From NCBI RefSeq assembly GCF_009495745.1, contig NZ_WIDQ01000010.1, positions 1 through 64,000 on the forward strand: a stretch of DNA of 64,000 bases. Reading direction: 5' to 3'. Source of the stretch: Niveispirillum sp. SYP-B3756 (lineage in GTDB: Bacteria; Pseudomonadota; Alphaproteobacteria; Azospirillales; Azospirillaceae). The position numbers and the translations under genes are program-made. This document shows, piece after piece, positions 63,815 through 64,000 of this stretch. The first letter of the stretch is position 1. Each line of letters starts with the position of its first letter. Below the pieces are notes generated by a model, which worked only from the letters and a program-made list of their open reading frames with translations, was not told the origin of the DNA and ran no database searches.

Positions 63815-64000
63815 ATGAGAATGCTTACCCCCACCAGCCGCGCGGTGATGCTGTCGATGGGATTGGCCTGCGCCGCCGTGGCGCTTGCCAGCCCGGCCAT
63901 TCAGGCCGCAACGCCACGGCAGATGGAAAAGCTGGATCGCGGCATGGTGGCCGTGCCGTCCCAGGGTGGGGTATTGGTGGGCTGGCGTCTGCTGGGCACC
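63815..64000 (+). CDS. Rhamnogalacturonan endolyase-like protein (PL11), N-terminal part, runs off right edge
   Basis: The frame is open from the ATG at 63815 (AGGGAG upstream) to the edge, 62 codons. A signal peptide covers about 1-33 (MRMLTPTSRAVMLSMGLACA, then AVALASPAIQA). The mature start RQMEKLDRGMVAVPSQGG, then WRLLGT, is the typical beginning of PL11 rhamnogalacturonan lyases, which cut the RG-I backbone internally by beta-elimination. The catalytic region lies outside the window. Confidence 0.75.
   Translation, partial: MRMLTPTSRAVMLSMGLACAAVALASPAIQAATPRQMEKLDRGMVAVPSQGGVLVGWRLLGT

Noticed and set aside
1..64000. CRISPR arrays, tRNA or rRNA genes, insertion sequences
   Set aside because: I saw no regularly spaced direct repeats, no tRNA cloverleaf with a TTC loop, and no transposase or integrase motif.

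Overview
The window is high-GC, densely packed DNA with long antisense shadow frames. Gene content suggests a free-living or plant-associated alphaproteobacterium, and Azospirillales/Rhodospirillales is my best guess. The supporting features are a ScfR-type regulator of propionyl-CoA genes, a SAM-II-like leader, short palindromic repeats, SyrD/PvdE-type exporters and pectin-degrading lyases. No rRNA, tRNA, CRISPR array, insertion sequence or integrase was recognised.

Layout. 1-6016: a TonB-like fragment on the left edge, then a minus-strand biotin operon (bioB-bioA-bioF-bioH-bioC, nearly all stop/start overlaps) with bioD divergent. 6162-13251: small-molecule catabolism (D-malate/tartrate dehydrogenase, two aldehyde dehydrogenases, a GNAT protein, a nucleoside hydrolase, a glyoxalase-fold protein, a secreted cupin). 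13659-17541: a CHASE3 chemoreceptor, DoxX, an HTH protein and an orphan ParD antitoxin. 17763-19851: an AT-rich island with an anti-phage dCTP/dCMP deaminase (AvcD/DcdV family), a structured, possibly regulatory leader with a tiny ORF, and a small downstream gene. 19935-25948: methylmalonyl-CoA mutase and both propionyl-CoA carboxylase subunits. Their likely regulator (ScfR/PccR family) lies at 28794-30212, and TTTGCAAA-like sites sit upstream of pccB. Between them are a MACPF pore-former-like protein and a protein made only of two LuxR-type HTH domains. 30307-36634: a sterol-desaturase-family protein, a PepSY protein and TonB receptor pair with a good Fur-like box, and a GGDEF-EAL protein. 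36748-39390: metNIQ with a possible SAM-II riboswitch. 39526-41423: an SPFH protein, a small membrane protein and a DUF697 protein.

41626-60284 is the main accessory locus. A 14.3-kb nonribosomal peptide synthetase gene (A-T / C-A-T / C-T / C-A-T / C-A-T-R) is followed by a TauD-like Fe(II)/2-oxoglutarate dioxygenase and two cyclic-peptide-type ABC exporters, apparently one operon. The synthetase has a starter A domain without the usual amino-acid-binding Asp, one module without an A domain, and a reductase instead of a thioesterase. The expected product is a reductively released, hydroxylated and exported small peptide. I cannot match it to a known compound. The right edge (60909-64000) is a rhamnogalacturonan locus: a Tat-exported PL26-type exo-lyase and, divergent from it, the start of a PL11-type endolyase.

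Motifs, domain limits and specificity residues were read by eye. No database search was run.
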